Both the position numbers and the translations under genes were made by a program. A stretch of DNA of 64,000 bases from an uncultured Alphaproteobacteria bacterium (GTDB lineage: Bacteria; Pseudomonadota; Alphaproteobacteria; Micavibrionales; Micavibrionaceae): NCBI GenBank assembly GCA_937923625.1, contig CALDTV010000006.1:30144-94143 (forward strand), given 5' to 3'. Below are positions 40,046 to 49,513 of this stretch, piece after piece. A model generated the notes under the pieces. That model was not told the origin of the DNA and searched no databases. It worked only from the letters and a program-made list of their open reading frames with translations. Position 1 is the stretch's first letter; each line of letters starts with the position of its first letter.

Positions 40046-40897
40046 TTAATCCGGCTTAAATAGAGAATCGAGAGTCTTGTCGACAAAAGAGCGATCCTCT
40101 AATATTTGCTGGCGAGATCTTGCATCCATGATTTTATAAGTATCTTGATACCATTTTGACCCTGGATAATTATGCCCAAGCACTGCCGCCACCTGCGTTG
40201 CTTCATTGCGAAGGCCAATGGTTAAATAGGCTTCGACCATTCTGTGTAACGCTTCGGGCACGTGTGCCGTGGTTTGGTAATCTTTTACAACTTTTTGAAA
40301 ACGATTAATCGCCGCGTTAACTTGATTGCGGTTTAAATAGTAACGACCAATTTCCATTTCCTTACCCGCTAAATGATCTAGCGTCAGGTCACGTTTTAAT
40401 TTCGCATCGCGCGCATATTCACTTTCTGGAAAACGTGTAATCAATGTATCGAAGGAGCGCATGGCTTGCTCCGTCATTCCTTGGTCACGCGCTACGTTGG
40501 ATATCTGCTCATAATAAGCCAAGGCTTTCAGATAATAAGCATAATCAATTTCATCATTTCCCGGATGAAGTTCAATAAAACGATCAATCGCTAAAATAGC
40601 TTCGTCATAATTATCGCCTTCAAAGGCCGCAAACCCCGCCATTAATTGTGCTTTTGTGGCCCATTTAGAATAAGGATATTGGCGCTCAACTTCGCCAAAA
40701 AGGCGCATGGCTTCGCGATATTTCTCTTTTTTTAAGGCTTGCGCCCCTTCTTGGTAAAGCTGCTCTGCCGTTTTGGAAGGCGCTTCTTCTATCGCGTCCA
40801 AAACTTCGCCTTTATTCTTTGACGAACAGCCAATGACCAAAAAGCAGGTGAAACAGATAATAATAGGTATAAAACGAAATCGCATAGCTATAGTCAT
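40046..40897 (-). CDS. bamD: outer membrane assembly lipoprotein BamD
   Basis: A lipoprotein of the BAM complex that folds outer membrane proteins. It has a signal peptide with lipobox VIGC, then tandem TPR helices, including QLYQEGAQALKKEKYREAM and GDNYDEAILAIDRFIELHPG. 283 aa is typical. ATG 40885 (MRFRF) is an alternative start. It follows lpxC by 68 bases and precedes recN by 14, a common alphaproteobacterial order. Confidence 0.94.
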   Translation of the reverse strand: MTIAMRFRFIPIIICFTCFLVIGCSSKNKGEVLDAIEEAPSKTAEQLYQEGAQALKKEKYREAMRLFGEVERQYPYSKWATKAQLMAGFAAFEGDNYDEAILAIDRFIELHPGNDEIDYAYYLKALAYYEQISNVARDQGMTEQAMRSFDTLITRFPESEYARDAKLKRDLTLDHLAGKEMEIGRYYLNRNQVNAAINRFQKVVKDYQTTAHVPEALHRMVEAYLTIGLRNEATQVAAVLGHNYPGSKWYQDTYKIMDARSRQQILEDRSFVDKTLDSLFKPD

Positions 40898-40965
40898 AGC
40901 GCTAAAGTACCAGAAATAAAAGAGCCAACCAAAGGGTTAGCCCCAAATTTTTAATAGGTATTTTG

Positions 40966-41889
40966 TTAAAAAGAACTAACAGATACCCCAGAAGCACGCG
41001 CTTTGGGGGTGTAAATTTGTGTATCTGCTTCTTGGATATCTAGGAAAAGATCAATTATTTCCCATGCAGAGTCATCCTGCATCAACGCTTTTAGCGCTTT
41101 GTAGTTCATATCATGCCCTGCGCGCGTGCTATCGTAAGCACCAATTAACAAACCACCGCAAAGCGACATGTCACCGATTGCATCAAGCAGCTTATGACGG
41201 ATAAACTCATCGTGGCAACGTAGGCCTTCTTTGTTAACGATACCATTATCATCAACGACAACCGCGTTATCTAATGATCCGCCAAGGGCAAGGCCGTTGG
41301 CTTGCATCATTTCAACATCTTTCAGCAGGCAAAATGTCCGGCAATCCGCCAAATCATGCTTAAAATTGCCATTTAGAAATTTCATTTCATAACGCTGAGA
41401 GCCAATCAAAGGATTGGCATAATCAATCTGCCCACTATATGTCGGAATGGCAGATGGTGACAAAGTCACTTCTTTATCACCTTCGGTGTAGGTAATTTCT
41501 TTTAAAATTCTGATCGCGCGACGCGGCTGGCTTTGTACTTGAAGGCCAACGTCATCTATAGCCGCCACAAAAGGGGCAGAACTGCCGTCTAATATCGGCA
41601 CTTCAGACGCATTAATGTCAATCATCACATTATCAACACCGCAGGCGCGTAGCGCCGCCATTAGATGCTCAATCGTTCCAATTATTGCGCCTTCATCATT
41701 ACCGATAACAGTACATAAACGCGTATCAACAACATGTGTCCATTTTGCTGGAACAAGGCTATCTGTTGGTAGATGTTTAAAAACAATACCATGCCCCGTA
41801 TCTGCCGGATGTAGCTTTAACGATACATTCGCGCCAGAATGAAGGCCTATGCCCTCAATAGAAACAGTATTTTTAAGTGTATGTTGCAT
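40966..41889 (-). CDS. lpxC: UDP-3-O-acyl-N-acetylglucosamine deacetylase
   Basis: Zinc deacetylase for the committed step of lipid A synthesis, so the organism makes LPS. The N-terminus has IEGIGLHSGANVSLKL; zinc ligands lie in HDEFIRHKLLDAIGD, plus the earlier HLMAAL histidine; the catalytic His is in TRAGHDMNY. 307 aa is usual. It begins the lpxC-bamD-recN-ligA unit. Confidence 0.96.
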   Translation of the reverse strand: MQHTLKNTVSIEGIGLHSGANVSLKLHPADTGHGIVFKHLPTDSLVPAKWTHVVDTRLCTVIGNDEGAIIGTIEHLMAALRACGVDNVMIDINASEVPILDGSSAPFVAAIDDVGLQVQSQPRRAIRILKEITYTEGDKEVTLSPSAIPTYSGQIDYANPLIGSQRYEMKFLNGNFKHDLADCRTFCLLKDVEMMQANGLALGGSLDNAVVVDDNGIVNKEGLRCHDEFIRHKLLDAIGDMSLCGGLLIGAYDSTRAGHDMNYKALKALMQDDSAWEIIDLFLDIQEADTQIYTPKARASGVSVSSF

Positions 41890-42071
41890 AGTTTTCCTTT
41901 GTTACAGCCCAAATATAAGAGAAATCCTTAAAAAGCTAAAATCACGCTTTGTTTCGCGCTGTAACAAAGATAATCATTTCAATTAAGAATAGGACAATAA
42001 GTGAAATTTTTTAGTTTAATTAAAAAAAACATTTACAGATCAAAATAATTTTTATGTAAAATTATTTTGAT

Positions 42072-42108
42072 AAAAAAAGGGAGCTGAAACATATGTTTCA
42101 AAGCTCCC
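42072..42108 (-). terminator. strong intrinsic terminator after ftsZ
   Basis: The minus strand forms GGGAGCTTTGAAACAT / ATGTTTCAGCTCCC, a long stem with a small bulge, followed by seven T. A second T-less hairpin ATCTGG / CCAGAT sits at 42123-42140. The rest of the 300-base lpxC-ftsZ gap is AT-rich and holds no gene. Confidence 0.88.
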
Positions 42109-42190
42109 TGTAGAGTTTTATCATCTGGAGGACACCAGATAAATTTTAAGAGTAGACTATGAAATACTCTAAATCGTTTAATTCATTCAA

Positions 42191-44080
42191 TTAGTTAGCC
42201 TGCCTACGAAGAAAAGCTGGAATATCCAAGTTCTCATCTTCATTGGCACGTGGCGCAGCAGCAGGAGAATCAATATTAAGCTGACCTTGGGATGGTGCTT
42301 GAGCCGCTTGTGTATTTTTAGCCTGTGGCGCACGGACATTTGGCGCACCATGAAAGCCGCCTGATGAGGAAGCTGATTCATCTTCTTTTGATGTATCACC
42401 AGAAGAACGTTGATCCATATCCTCGGTTAACGCCTCAGTCACGCCTTTATATGCCCCCGTAATACGCTCGAACAAAGATGGTGATCTTTGACGCTCTGTT
42501 CGATTCGCACCCGGAACTGGTGGATTCAAACGAACACCGCCTATTGCCGTTGCTGGAACAGATTCGGCCGCGGCAGGTTGCTGCATCATTGGCTGTTGAA
42601 GGGTTGGTTGTTGAACTGGCACTTGCTGTGTCATTGCCTGCCCTTGTAATGGACTAGCATATCCTTGACCAACATTATTCGTTTTCACTTCTGCTGGCTG
42701 TTGTTGCACAGGAGCATAAGACGCTTCGTCTTGTTTTTCAGGCACAACAGGGCTTGGTGGGATAAAGTTCCCACGATGAATAGAGCCCCGCATTGTGCTT
42801 GTCACACTGTTCACACTAGATGGTGTGGACGAAGATGCATAAAGCTCTTGCTGTTCAAAGACATTTTGAGGCTGGCTTGCCGCAACCTTAGAGGTCGCTG
42901 CAGCAGAAATCGCTGTTTGTATTGTCTCACGTGCGACTGGCATTGCCTTACGCGCATTTAACGTCATAGTGCGTGCTGCTTCTGTTTGCGGCATAGAACT
43001 TTTGCCGATAATTGATTTACGCACAGGTGAGGACTCTTTAGAAGCTTCTTCTTTTTTTGAAACAGCTGTTACTCTAACACCTGATGTGCCGCCAATAACT
43101 CTCTGGTCTGATGCAACGTCAATCCCCGTCGCAACAACAGAGACACGCATCGCGCCTTCTAATTTCTCATCAAACGTTGAACCAAAAATAATATTTGCAT
43201 TTGGATCAACTTCATCACGGATGCGGTTACAGGCTTCATCAACTTCGAACAAGGTCATATCTGGGCCACCTGTCACGTTAATAATAACGCCGCGCGCGCC
43301 TTTCATTGACACATCATCAAGAAGCGGATTGTTAATTGCGGCTTCAGCGGCTTCGGTTGCACGGCGCTCGCCTTCCCCTTCACCATTACCCATCATCGCT
43401 TTGCCCATTTCCAACATCGCAGAACGGATATCGGCAAAGTCCAAATTAATAAGCCCTGGCATCACCATCAAATCTGTCACGCCACGCACGCCAGATTGAA
43501 GAACGCCATCTGCCATTTTAAAGGCTTCGGCAAAAGTTGTTTTTTCATTCGCCACACGGAAAAGATTCTGATTAGGGATAACAATCAGTGTATCGACATA
43601 ATCTTGCATTTCTTTAATGCCTGCTTCCGCCTGCCTCATGCGGTGTGTGCCTTCAAAGTGAAAAGGCTTTGTCACAACACCAACCGTTAAGATACCGCTA
43701 TCACGGCAAGCTTTAGCGATCACTGGCGCGGCACCTGTACCAGTACCGCCGCCCATACCTGCCGTAATGAACGCCATGTTAGAGCCATCAAGATATTGCA
43801 TTACTTCATCCAAGGATTCATGCGCGGCTTTTTCGCCCACTTCTGGCTTTGCGCCTGCCCCCAGACCGCCCGTAACATGCGCACCAAGCTGAAGCTTGTT
43901 ATCGCAGAGCGATCCTTCCAGCGCTTGTGCGTCTGTATTACAGACAAGAAATTCACAGCCCTCAAGGGCAGATGAGATCATATTATTAACGGCATTTCCA
44001 CCGGCACCGCCGACACCGACTACTGTGATTTTAGGAGACAATTTTTGTACCTCTGGTGTTTGTATTCGAATGTTAATCAT
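42191..44080 (-). CDS. ftsZ: cell division protein FtsZ
   Basis: Tubulin-like GTPase forming the division ring. The N-terminal GTPase domain has the tubulin signature [14 protein letters not shown] long, low-complexity linker of roughly 270 residues rich in Gln, Pro and Ser follows. The C-terminal peptide [11 protein letters not shown] binds FtsA. The long linker is typical of alphaproteobacteria. GGAGG lies eight bases before ATG. It is separated from ftsA by 339 bases with regulatory sites. Confidence 0.97.
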   Translation of the reverse strand: MINIRIQTPEVQKLSPKITVVGVGGAGGNAVNNMISSALEGCEFLVCNTDAQALEGSLCDNKLQLGAHVTGGLGAGAKPEVGEKAAHESLDEVMQYLDGSNMAFITAGMGGGTGTGAAPVIAKACRDSGILTVGVVTKPFHFEGTHRMRQAEAGIKEMQDYVDTLIVIPNQNLFRVANEKTTFAEAFKMADGVLQSGVRGVTDLMVMPGLINLDFADIRSAMLEMGKAMMGNGEGEGERRATEAAEAAINNPLLDDVSMKGARGVIINVTGGPDMTLFEVDEACNRIRDEVDPNANIIFGSTFDEKLEGAMRVSVVATGIDVASDQRVIGGTSGVRVTAVSKKEEASKESSPVRKSIIGKSSMPQTEAARTMTLNARKAMPVARETIQTAISAAATSKVAASQPQNVFEQQELYASSSTPSSVNSVTSTMRGSIHRGNFIPPSPVVPEKQDEASYAPVQQQPAEVKTNNVGQGYASPLQGQAMTQQVPVQQPTLQQPMMQQPAAAESVPATAIGGVRLNPPVPGANRTERQRSPSLFERITGAYKGVTEALTEDMDQRSSGDTSKEDESASSSGGFHGAPNVRAPQAKNTQAAQAPSQGQLNIDSPAAAPRANEDENLDIPAFLRRQAN

Positions 44081-44237
44081 GTTTGGACCCTCCGTGGCAT
44101 GACCTCTTGTTTTGATTCTATGCTATCTTTTTAAAAAAGGAATCCTGTTTTGCAGGAAATTAAAAAAAAACTTAGAAACTTTGATGGATTTGAACGGAAA
44201 TTCTTCCCGAAACTCACCTCAAGAAATCAAACTAAAT

Positions 44238-44251
44238 GATTCATATGAATC
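44238..44251. promoter_or_regulatory. palindrome with two GANTC methylation sites upstream of ftsZ
   Basis: GATTCATATGAATC is a perfect 14-bp palindrome carrying two GANTC sites. Two more sites lie at 44114-44118 and 44140-44144, making four in 339 bases where about 1.3 is expected by chance. In Caulobacter, CcrM methylates GANTC and the ftsZ promoter is controlled this way; the same is inferred here. Confidence 0.45.
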
Positions 44252-44309
44252 GACTTTTAGGAGTTTGCCCGTATTCGAAAAATCTGCCAAGAGTACTTGC
44301 ATATATAGC

Positions 44310-44318
44310 TGTGGATAA
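44310..44318 (-). promoter_or_regulatory. DnaA box upstream of ftsZ
   Basis: The minus strand carries TTATCCACA, the exact DnaA box consensus. A 7-of-9 match (ATATCCACT) lies at 44326-44334 in the opposite direction. The pair is about 230 bases before the ftsZ start. DnaA activates ftsZ in Caulobacter, so this site may link replication to division. Confidence 0.55.
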
Positions 44319-44419
44319 GTCGGGGATATCCACTGAATAATTCAAAATAACTTTTTTGAAAAATCTTTATGGATAGAAATTAATTCGTAAAGACAAAAAA
44401 TTACAATTCTAAAAAAACG

Positions 44420-45688
44420 TTACCAATTCTCTTTCCACCAGTACTTAAACTTCTCAAAGAAAGAACCAGAATCTGCTTGCGCCATAATTTCGGCGGGCAT
44501 TTCATGGCTGTGGGAAGTGAGGTAAGTCAAAAGCCCTGCCGTTGTGGAAAAAGCCGCGCCACTAACCGCATCGGGCAAACCATTCAAGCGTATGGGACGC
44601 CCCAAGCGCACTTGTTTATCCAAAACCATTTGCGCCAAATCACGCATCCCCGGAAGCTGGCTTGCGCCGCCCGTTAGAACAACGCGGCGGCTAGCGGCAG
44701 CATCAGAGCCACTATTTTCCAACTTATCCCGCACCATTTCCAAAATTTCTTCTAAGCGGGGCTGAATTATTCCAATCAATAATGAACGCGGCACATGATT
44801 AGGCTCTGCAGAATCAAGCTCGCCTAATTGTGGGACATCAATCAATTCATTTTCATCACTGCCTGTGACCATGGCGCTGCCATATAATGTCTTTAGCCGT
44901 TCCGCATCTGCATTAGAGCAGGTCAAGCCCCGCGCAATATCATTGGTCACGTGCCAGCCACCAATCGGGATAGAATCTGAGTAAATCATGCTGCCGCCTT
45001 GAAAAATGGCAAAGGAGGTAATGCCCCCGCCCATTTCAATAACGGTACAGCCCAAATCCATTTCATCTTCAACCAAGGAGGCCAAACCCGATGCATACGC
45101 TCCAGAACAAAGTGACGCAATATCCAAATGACTTCGCTCGACACAACTTGCCATGTTTTGCAAGGGACCAAATTCCCCTGTAATCACATGAACATCAACC
45201 AAAAGCTCTTCACCTGTCATGCCGCTAGGGTCACGAATACCTTCATTACCATCAATCGCGCATTTCACGGGAATGGTGTGGAGCAACTCAACGCCATCAA
45301 CAATAATTTTCTCTTGCGCCTTGGCCAAAGCGCGGCGCACGTCATGATCTGTTACAACCTGCCCGTTTATTTGCACATCTATGGGAACAATATGAGATTT
45401 TGTTTGGTTACCCGGCACATTAACTATCACTTCACGCAACGGATATCCGTTCATCGCTTCTGCCGCCATGCTCTCCGCTGTATGAACGGTTTGACGAATG
45501 GTGTTATCCGCGGCCTCAATATCGATCACCGCGCCCGTTTTAATACCACGCGATGCCTGATATCCAACACCTAAAACCTCAACCGCGCCATCGTCATCGG
45601 CAACGCGACCAATCATACAGGCAATTTTATGCGATCCAATGTCCAGCGCCGCAAGCAGCGTTCCTCTAGGTTTATATTTTGGTTTCAT
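44420..45688 (-). CDS. ftsA: cell division protein FtsA
   Basis: Actin-like protein that tethers FtsZ to the membrane. It has ALDIGSHKIACMIG and VIEMGGGITSFAIF phosphate loops, LTGGASQLPGM, and the C-terminal amphipathic membrane helix region (FFEKFKYWWKENW). 422 aa is usual. A 158-base gap without visible genes separates it from ftsQ. Confidence 0.96.
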   Translation of the reverse strand: MKPKYKPRGTLLAALDIGSHKIACMIGRVADDDGAVEVLGVGYQASRGIKTGAVIDIEAADNTIRQTVHTAESMAAEAMNGYPLREVIVNVPGNQTKSHIVPIDVQINGQVVTDHDVRRALAKAQEKIIVDGVELLHTIPVKCAIDGNEGIRDPSGMTGEELLVDVHVITGEFGPLQNMASCVERSHLDIASLCSGAYASGLASLVEDEMDLGCTVIEMGGGITSFAIFQGGSMIYSDSIPIGGWHVTNDIARGLTCSNADAERLKTLYGSAMVTGSDENELIDVPQLGELDSAEPNHVPRSLLIGIIQPRLEEILEMVRDKLENSGSDAAASRRVVLTGGASQLPGMRDLAQMVLDKQVRLGRPIRLNGLPDAVSGAAFSTTAGLLTYLTSHSHEMPAEIMAQADSGSFFEKFKYWWKENW

Positions 45689-45846
45689 TGGATAAAGTTC
45701 GTGTGTTTAAAAAAGGTTTTGTATGGGTGTTCAGCGAGATTTTTTAGTGCGTGAACAAAAAATAGATGTCTTTCCTTATACATGGGAACGGGAAGTGGTT
45801 AAATAACAAAATTGCCTTTTAATTGCGTTCAATCAATCCTTAAAGT

Positions 45847-46737
45847 TTAAATTTGACCGCCCGTTTTTTGATATCCTGTTTGATATTCTGTCACAGCCCC
45901 AGGCTTTGTCCGTACCGTAATTCGCGTCTGTTCGCGCACATCGATCACTTTTACATCTTGATCCATTAAATTTTCTTCCTGTTGCATCAACGCCAAGCGA
46001 CTGAGCGCAAGCGCAGTTTCAACTTCTGGCAATTTAACCGTCACGCCATTTTTCAATTTCAAATCCCAACGACGACCAGAAATGAACGTTGCCGCTTCCA
46101 CGCGCTTTTGGATATCTTCTTGCGCCTGTAATTGACGTAAGAAGGTGTAAGCCTGTTCAGGGACTTCTTCGCCCGTGAGAATAATCAAATTTTGAAAGCG
46201 TTCTAATTTATGCTCGGTCAAGATCACGCCATTTTCATCAATCAGCGATAAACGCTTCTGACGTTGCCAGAGCGCCATCGGTTTGCGCTCGGTTAAACCA
46301 ATATAAACTGTTTGCGGAAAACGTCGCTCGACCTGAACACTCTTCACCCAAGATAATTTTTCCAGCTGGGCTTTAACTTCATTTGGTTTGAGCGATAAAA
46401 GTGCATCCCCTTTATCGACATTGATAATCGCCTTTAAAGCATCCACGTCAGTATATTGACGTCCCTCGACCAGAATATTCTGTACATCAAAGCCGGCATC
46501 AACAGTGACGTCATATAATTTCTGCTCCGCCCAGCTGCCAAAGCGCGCCGATGCGTCAGACATAAAAAACCAAGAACCAAGCCAGCCCAAAAAGACAAAA
46601 ACTCCAAAAACAAGGCCAAAGCGCTTGCCCCATAAAATCACGCGCTCCGCCGATGATCCTCGTCGTTTAAGGATGGTGCTTTTCTTTTTCGACTTTACGC
46701 CAGATTTTTTGCTGATTTTTCTATTAGTCCGTGACAT
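45847..46737 (-). CDS. ftsQ: cell division protein FtsQ
   Basis: A bitopic division protein: a basic cytoplasmic N-terminus, one membrane segment (GLVFGVFVFLGWLGSWFF, about residues 39-56), a POTRA domain (QNILVEGRQYTDVDALKAII) and an FtsQ domain (LSWVKSVQVERRFPQTVYI). The frame is open nine codons further, but I prefer ATG 46737 with GGAAA eight bases upstream (296 aa). It still overlaps the ddl end by 43 bases. Confidence 0.92.
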   Translation of the reverse strand: MSRTNRKISKKSGVKSKKKSTILKRRGSSAERVILWGKRFGLVFGVFVFLGWLGSWFFMSDASARFGSWAEQKLYDVTVDAGFDVQNILVEGRQYTDVDALKAIINVDKGDALLSLKPNEVKAQLEKLSWVKSVQVERRFPQTVYIGLTERKPMALWQRQKRLSLIDENGVILTEHKLERFQNLIILTGEEVPEQAYTFLRQLQAQEDIQKRVEAATFISGRRWDLKLKNGVTVKLPEVETALALSRLALMQQEENLMDQDVKVIDVREQTRITVRTKPGAVTEYQTGYQKTGGQI

Positions 46738-47645
46738 TTGGCGGTTTCCACAAGGTGAGAACAAAGTTGAATGAATGACATGCCGATTGATTCAGGCTGA
46801 AGCGCGGCGACAGAACCAGGAGTCAAACCTGGCAAAGTGTTAATTTCTAAGAAGTGTACAGCATTCTGTTTCGGTTTTGAAGCATCATATATGAAATCAC
46901 AACGCGCCAAACCATGTGCGCCAATCGCCTTAAAAATATCTGCCGCATTTTGCATGACAATCGCCCGAATATCGCTTGGTATATCCGCAGGAGTCACCAA
47001 TTGCGTTTCTTTTGAGTCATATTTGGCATCGTAATCAAAGAAACGCCCCGGCACGATAATCTCCGTGACATTTTGTGGCACACCATCCAATACAGCGACA
47101 TGAATCTCGCGCCCTTCGATATATTCCTCGACCAAAACTTCATCGCCAAATTGCCACTCACTGGCATCCATCGGTTGTTGATTATCATCATCAAAAATAA
47201 TCCGTACACCAAAGCTAGACCCTTCATTTAACGGCTTCACCACATAAGGGCGCGGCATGACCTCCTCAGCCAGCACCGCCTCCTTACTCGCTACTTTTCC
47301 CTTGGCGCAATGAAGGCCCATAGATTGAGCAATTTTTTTGGCTGTTGGCTTATCCATACCAATCGCCGACGCCAAAACGTTAGAATGCGTGTAAGGGATA
47401 TCCAGCGCTTCTAAAACTCCTTGAATAACGCCATCTTCCCCCCCCCGACCATAAAGATTGTTAAAAACAACATCAGGTTTGGGGTTCAAATCGCTAATCA
47501 GTTTTGAAATATCCTTCGTGACATCAATCATTGTCGCGTCATACCCCGCCTCAACCAAGGCCTCAAAGACTTCTTCGCCCTTAAACAGAGAAACCCCTCG
47601 CTCCGCCGACCAACCGCCAACCAATAATGCTACTTTTTTAGACAT
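46695..47645 (-). CDS. ddl: D-alanine-D-alanine ligase
   Basis: An ATP-grasp enzyme making D-Ala-D-Ala for murein precursors. Typical stretches are LVGGWSAERGVSL, the GRGGEDGVIQGVLEALDIPYTHS loop split by family spacing, KPLNEGSSFGV and LEINTLPGLTPGS. 316 aa is usual. It starts one base after the acetyltransferase stop and overlaps ftsQ, so it is embedded in the dcw unit. Confidence 0.96.
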   Translation of the reverse strand: MSKKVALLVGGWSAERGVSLFKGEEVFEALVEAGYDATMIDVTKDISKLISDLNPKPDVVFNNLYGRGGEDGVIQGVLEALDIPYTHSNVLASAIGMDKPTAKKIAQSMGLHCAKGKVASKEAVLAEEVMPRPYVVKPLNEGSSFGVRIIFDDDNQQPMDASEWQFGDEVLVEEYIEGREIHVAVLDGVPQNVTEIIVPGRFFDYDAKYDSKETQLVTPADIPSDIRAIVMQNAADIFKAIGAHGLARCDFIYDASKPKQNAVHFLEINTLPGLTPGSVAALQPESIGMSFIQLCSHLVETAKCHGLIEKSAKNLA

Positions 47646-47646
47646 G

Positions 47647-48087
47647 CTAATTTCCTATTCCTTTACGCATCATTTGATGAGGGATTGACGCTTCTTCGTA
47701 TACCTCGCCATAGGCTTCAAACCCTAATTTCTCGTAAAATTCTTTTACATTCACCTGCGCGGATAATTTAATTTCGTTAATTTTCGTTTCGTCTTCAATA
47801 TCTTTTATAATTTTTTGTAACATTGAAGAGGCAAAGCCCTTGCCGCGAGATTCTTTTAATGTCGCTATTCTACCTATCTTCGCTAAATTTTCATCACAAA
47901 AAATCACACGGCATGTTGAAATAGGAAGCCCTTCACACCAACCAAGATAATGAACCGCTTCATCATCAAGTGCATCAAATTCTTCTAAAGGCGGGCAAGC
48001 TTGTTCAATTACAAATACTTTCGTCCGTATCATAGCAGCAAAGCCATAATCCTCCATCGACGTAATTTTCTTTATTAAAAAGTTCAT
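47647..48087 (-). CDS. GNAT family acetyltransferase, ElaA-like
   Basis: The pattern IRTKVFVIEQACPPLEEFDALDDEAVHYL is that of the ElaA/YjcF subfamily, followed by the acetyl-CoA loop RIATLKESRGKGFASSML and a C-terminal VKEFYEKLGFEAYGEVYEE. The substrate is unknown. It overlaps the reductase stop by four bases, ends one base before ddl and uses TAG as stop. It is not a usual member of the dcw cluster. Confidence 0.87.
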   Translation of the reverse strand: MNFLIKKITSMEDYGFAAMIRTKVFVIEQACPPLEEFDALDDEAVHYLGWCEGLPISTCRVIFCDENLAKIGRIATLKESRGKGFASSMLQKIIKDIEDETKINEIKLSAQVNVKEFYEKLGFEAYGEVYEEASIPHQMMRKGIGN

Positions 48088-48596
48088 GTAAAAACCTTTT
48101 CCCGAAAAGCATTTATATCATCTGAATGAGTGTAGTCTATTTTATCCAGCTCAGAAAATTTTAAAAAACATTTCCCCTGATAATTCATATCAAAATAATC
48201 AGCCGTTCTTTTAAATGGCACTTCAAAGCCTTCAGGTAGTTCAATATCTGTTTTGCCATTTGCAATTAAATATACATCTTTGTCTTTTAGCTTCCGCCCC
48301 TCCTCTTTTCGGATATCCAATAAGTCAGACAACCGATCAAAAAAAGTTTTCAGCTCCGCGCTCATGGCGTACCAATAAACAGGCGTTGCGAAAACAATCT
48401 TATTCGCTAGTAACATTTTTTGAGAGAGACGAAGAAAATCATCTCCTTGATTCTTATAACTATAATCAAAATACCCAATATTATGTTCGCCCAAATGGAT
48501 GACTTCAGGATCATACCCTTTTGACAGCTCAGTAACAGAATGACTCGTATTGCCCGCCAAACGCGACGATCCAACAATGATTAAAACACGGCTCAT
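48084..48596 (-). CDS. flavodoxin-like NAD(P)H-dependent FMN reductase
   Basis: A 170-aa flavodoxin fold with the FMN phosphate loop VGSSRLAGNT near the N-terminus and FATPVYWYAMSAELKTFFDR in the core. These enzymes reduce flavins, quinones or azo compounds; the substrate here is unknown. It overlaps the murB stop and the acetyltransferase start by four bases each, so all are translated from the dcw transcript. It is an unusual insertion at this site. Confidence 0.85.
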   Translation of the reverse strand: MSRVLIIVGSSRLAGNTSHSVTELSKGYDPEVIHLGEHNIGYFDYSYKNQGDDFLRLSQKMLLANKIVFATPVYWYAMSAELKTFFDRLSDLLDIRKEEGRKLKDKDVYLIANGKTDIELPEGFEVPFKRTADYFDMNYQGKCFLKFSELDKIDYTHSDDINAFREKVFT

Positions 48597-49513
48597 TTAT
48601 CGCCTATCCGCTTTATTTCCCAGCGTAGCGTGATTCCGAATCTATCCAAAACGCGGGAGCGGATTTCTTCCCCTAAAGCTTCAAGATCGGCGGCAGTGGA
48701 CGTGCCTGTGTTGATCATAAAATTACAATGCTTTTCGCTCATTTGTGCGCCGCCAATTTTCAGGCCGCGTCCGCCAACTTGGTCAATTAATTGCCAAACT
48801 TTCATATCCTCAGAAAGTCCCGCCTGTATTAATGTCTCAACCGATGGATTAGCAAATGTTGAACCACCTGTTTTTTCCCGAATGGGCTGGGCTTGCTCAC
48901 GCTTTTGTTTTATTTCCGCGATGCGCGTTTGCACAACATCAGGGGTTTCTTGCATTCCTTCAAACGTCGCGTTTAAGAAAATATAATCCTGCGGCACGTC
49001 AACATGACGATAAGTCATACCCATTTGATTAGGTTTTAAAATATGTAATACGCCTTTACCATCTATGGCTTGGCATTCAACCAAAACATCTTTAATTTCA
49101 GTGCCATAACAGCCCGCATTCATACGTAACGCCCCCCCGATAGAGCCGGGGATGCCACTTAAAAATTCTAAACCGCCAATGCCTTTTTTCGCCGCAATGC
49201 TTGCCACGTTTGCATCCAAAGCCAATGCCCCTGCTGTGACGCGATCACCTTCAACTTTAATATCCGCAAACTCCCGTCCAAACCGAATCGTTACGCCCCG
49301 CAAGCCACCATCGCGAACGATAGAATTTGATAGTGCGCCAAAGATGTGAATAGGCAAATCTTTGGGACAATTTTGCAAAAAATGCTGTAAATCATCCATA
49401 TCCGCAGGCTTGAACAACACATCTGCTGTGCCGCCACAACGAAACCAACCTTTTGCCCCCAGCGCCGCATTTTCAGTGTACCGCCCCCGTACTTTGGGCA
49501 AATTATCTAACAT
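48593..49513 (-). CDS. murB: UDP-N-acetylenolpyruvoylglucosamine reductase
   Basis: An FAD enzyme making UDP-MurNAc. Motifs are RCGGTADVLF, GALSNSIVRDGGLRGV, EFLSGIPGSIGGALRMNAGCYG, GGSTFANP and a C-terminal SEKHCNFMINTGTSTA. It is of type I, with the catalytic Ser in GGSTF and the Tyr in CYG. The start overlaps the murC stop by one base. Confidence 0.96.
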   Translation of the reverse strand: MLDNLPKVRGRYTENAALGAKGWFRCGGTADVLFKPADMDDLQHFLQNCPKDLPIHIFGALSNSIVRDGGLRGVTIRFGREFADIKVEGDRVTAGALALDANVASIAAKKGIGGLEFLSGIPGSIGGALRMNAGCYGTEIKDVLVECQAIDGKGVLHILKPNQMGMTYRHVDVPQDYIFLNATFEGMQETPDVVQTRIAEIKQKREQAQPIREKTGGSTFANPSVETLIQAGLSEDMKVWQLIDQVGGRGLKIGGAQMSEKHCNFMINTGTSTAADLEALGEEIRSRVLDRFGITLRWEIKRIGDK

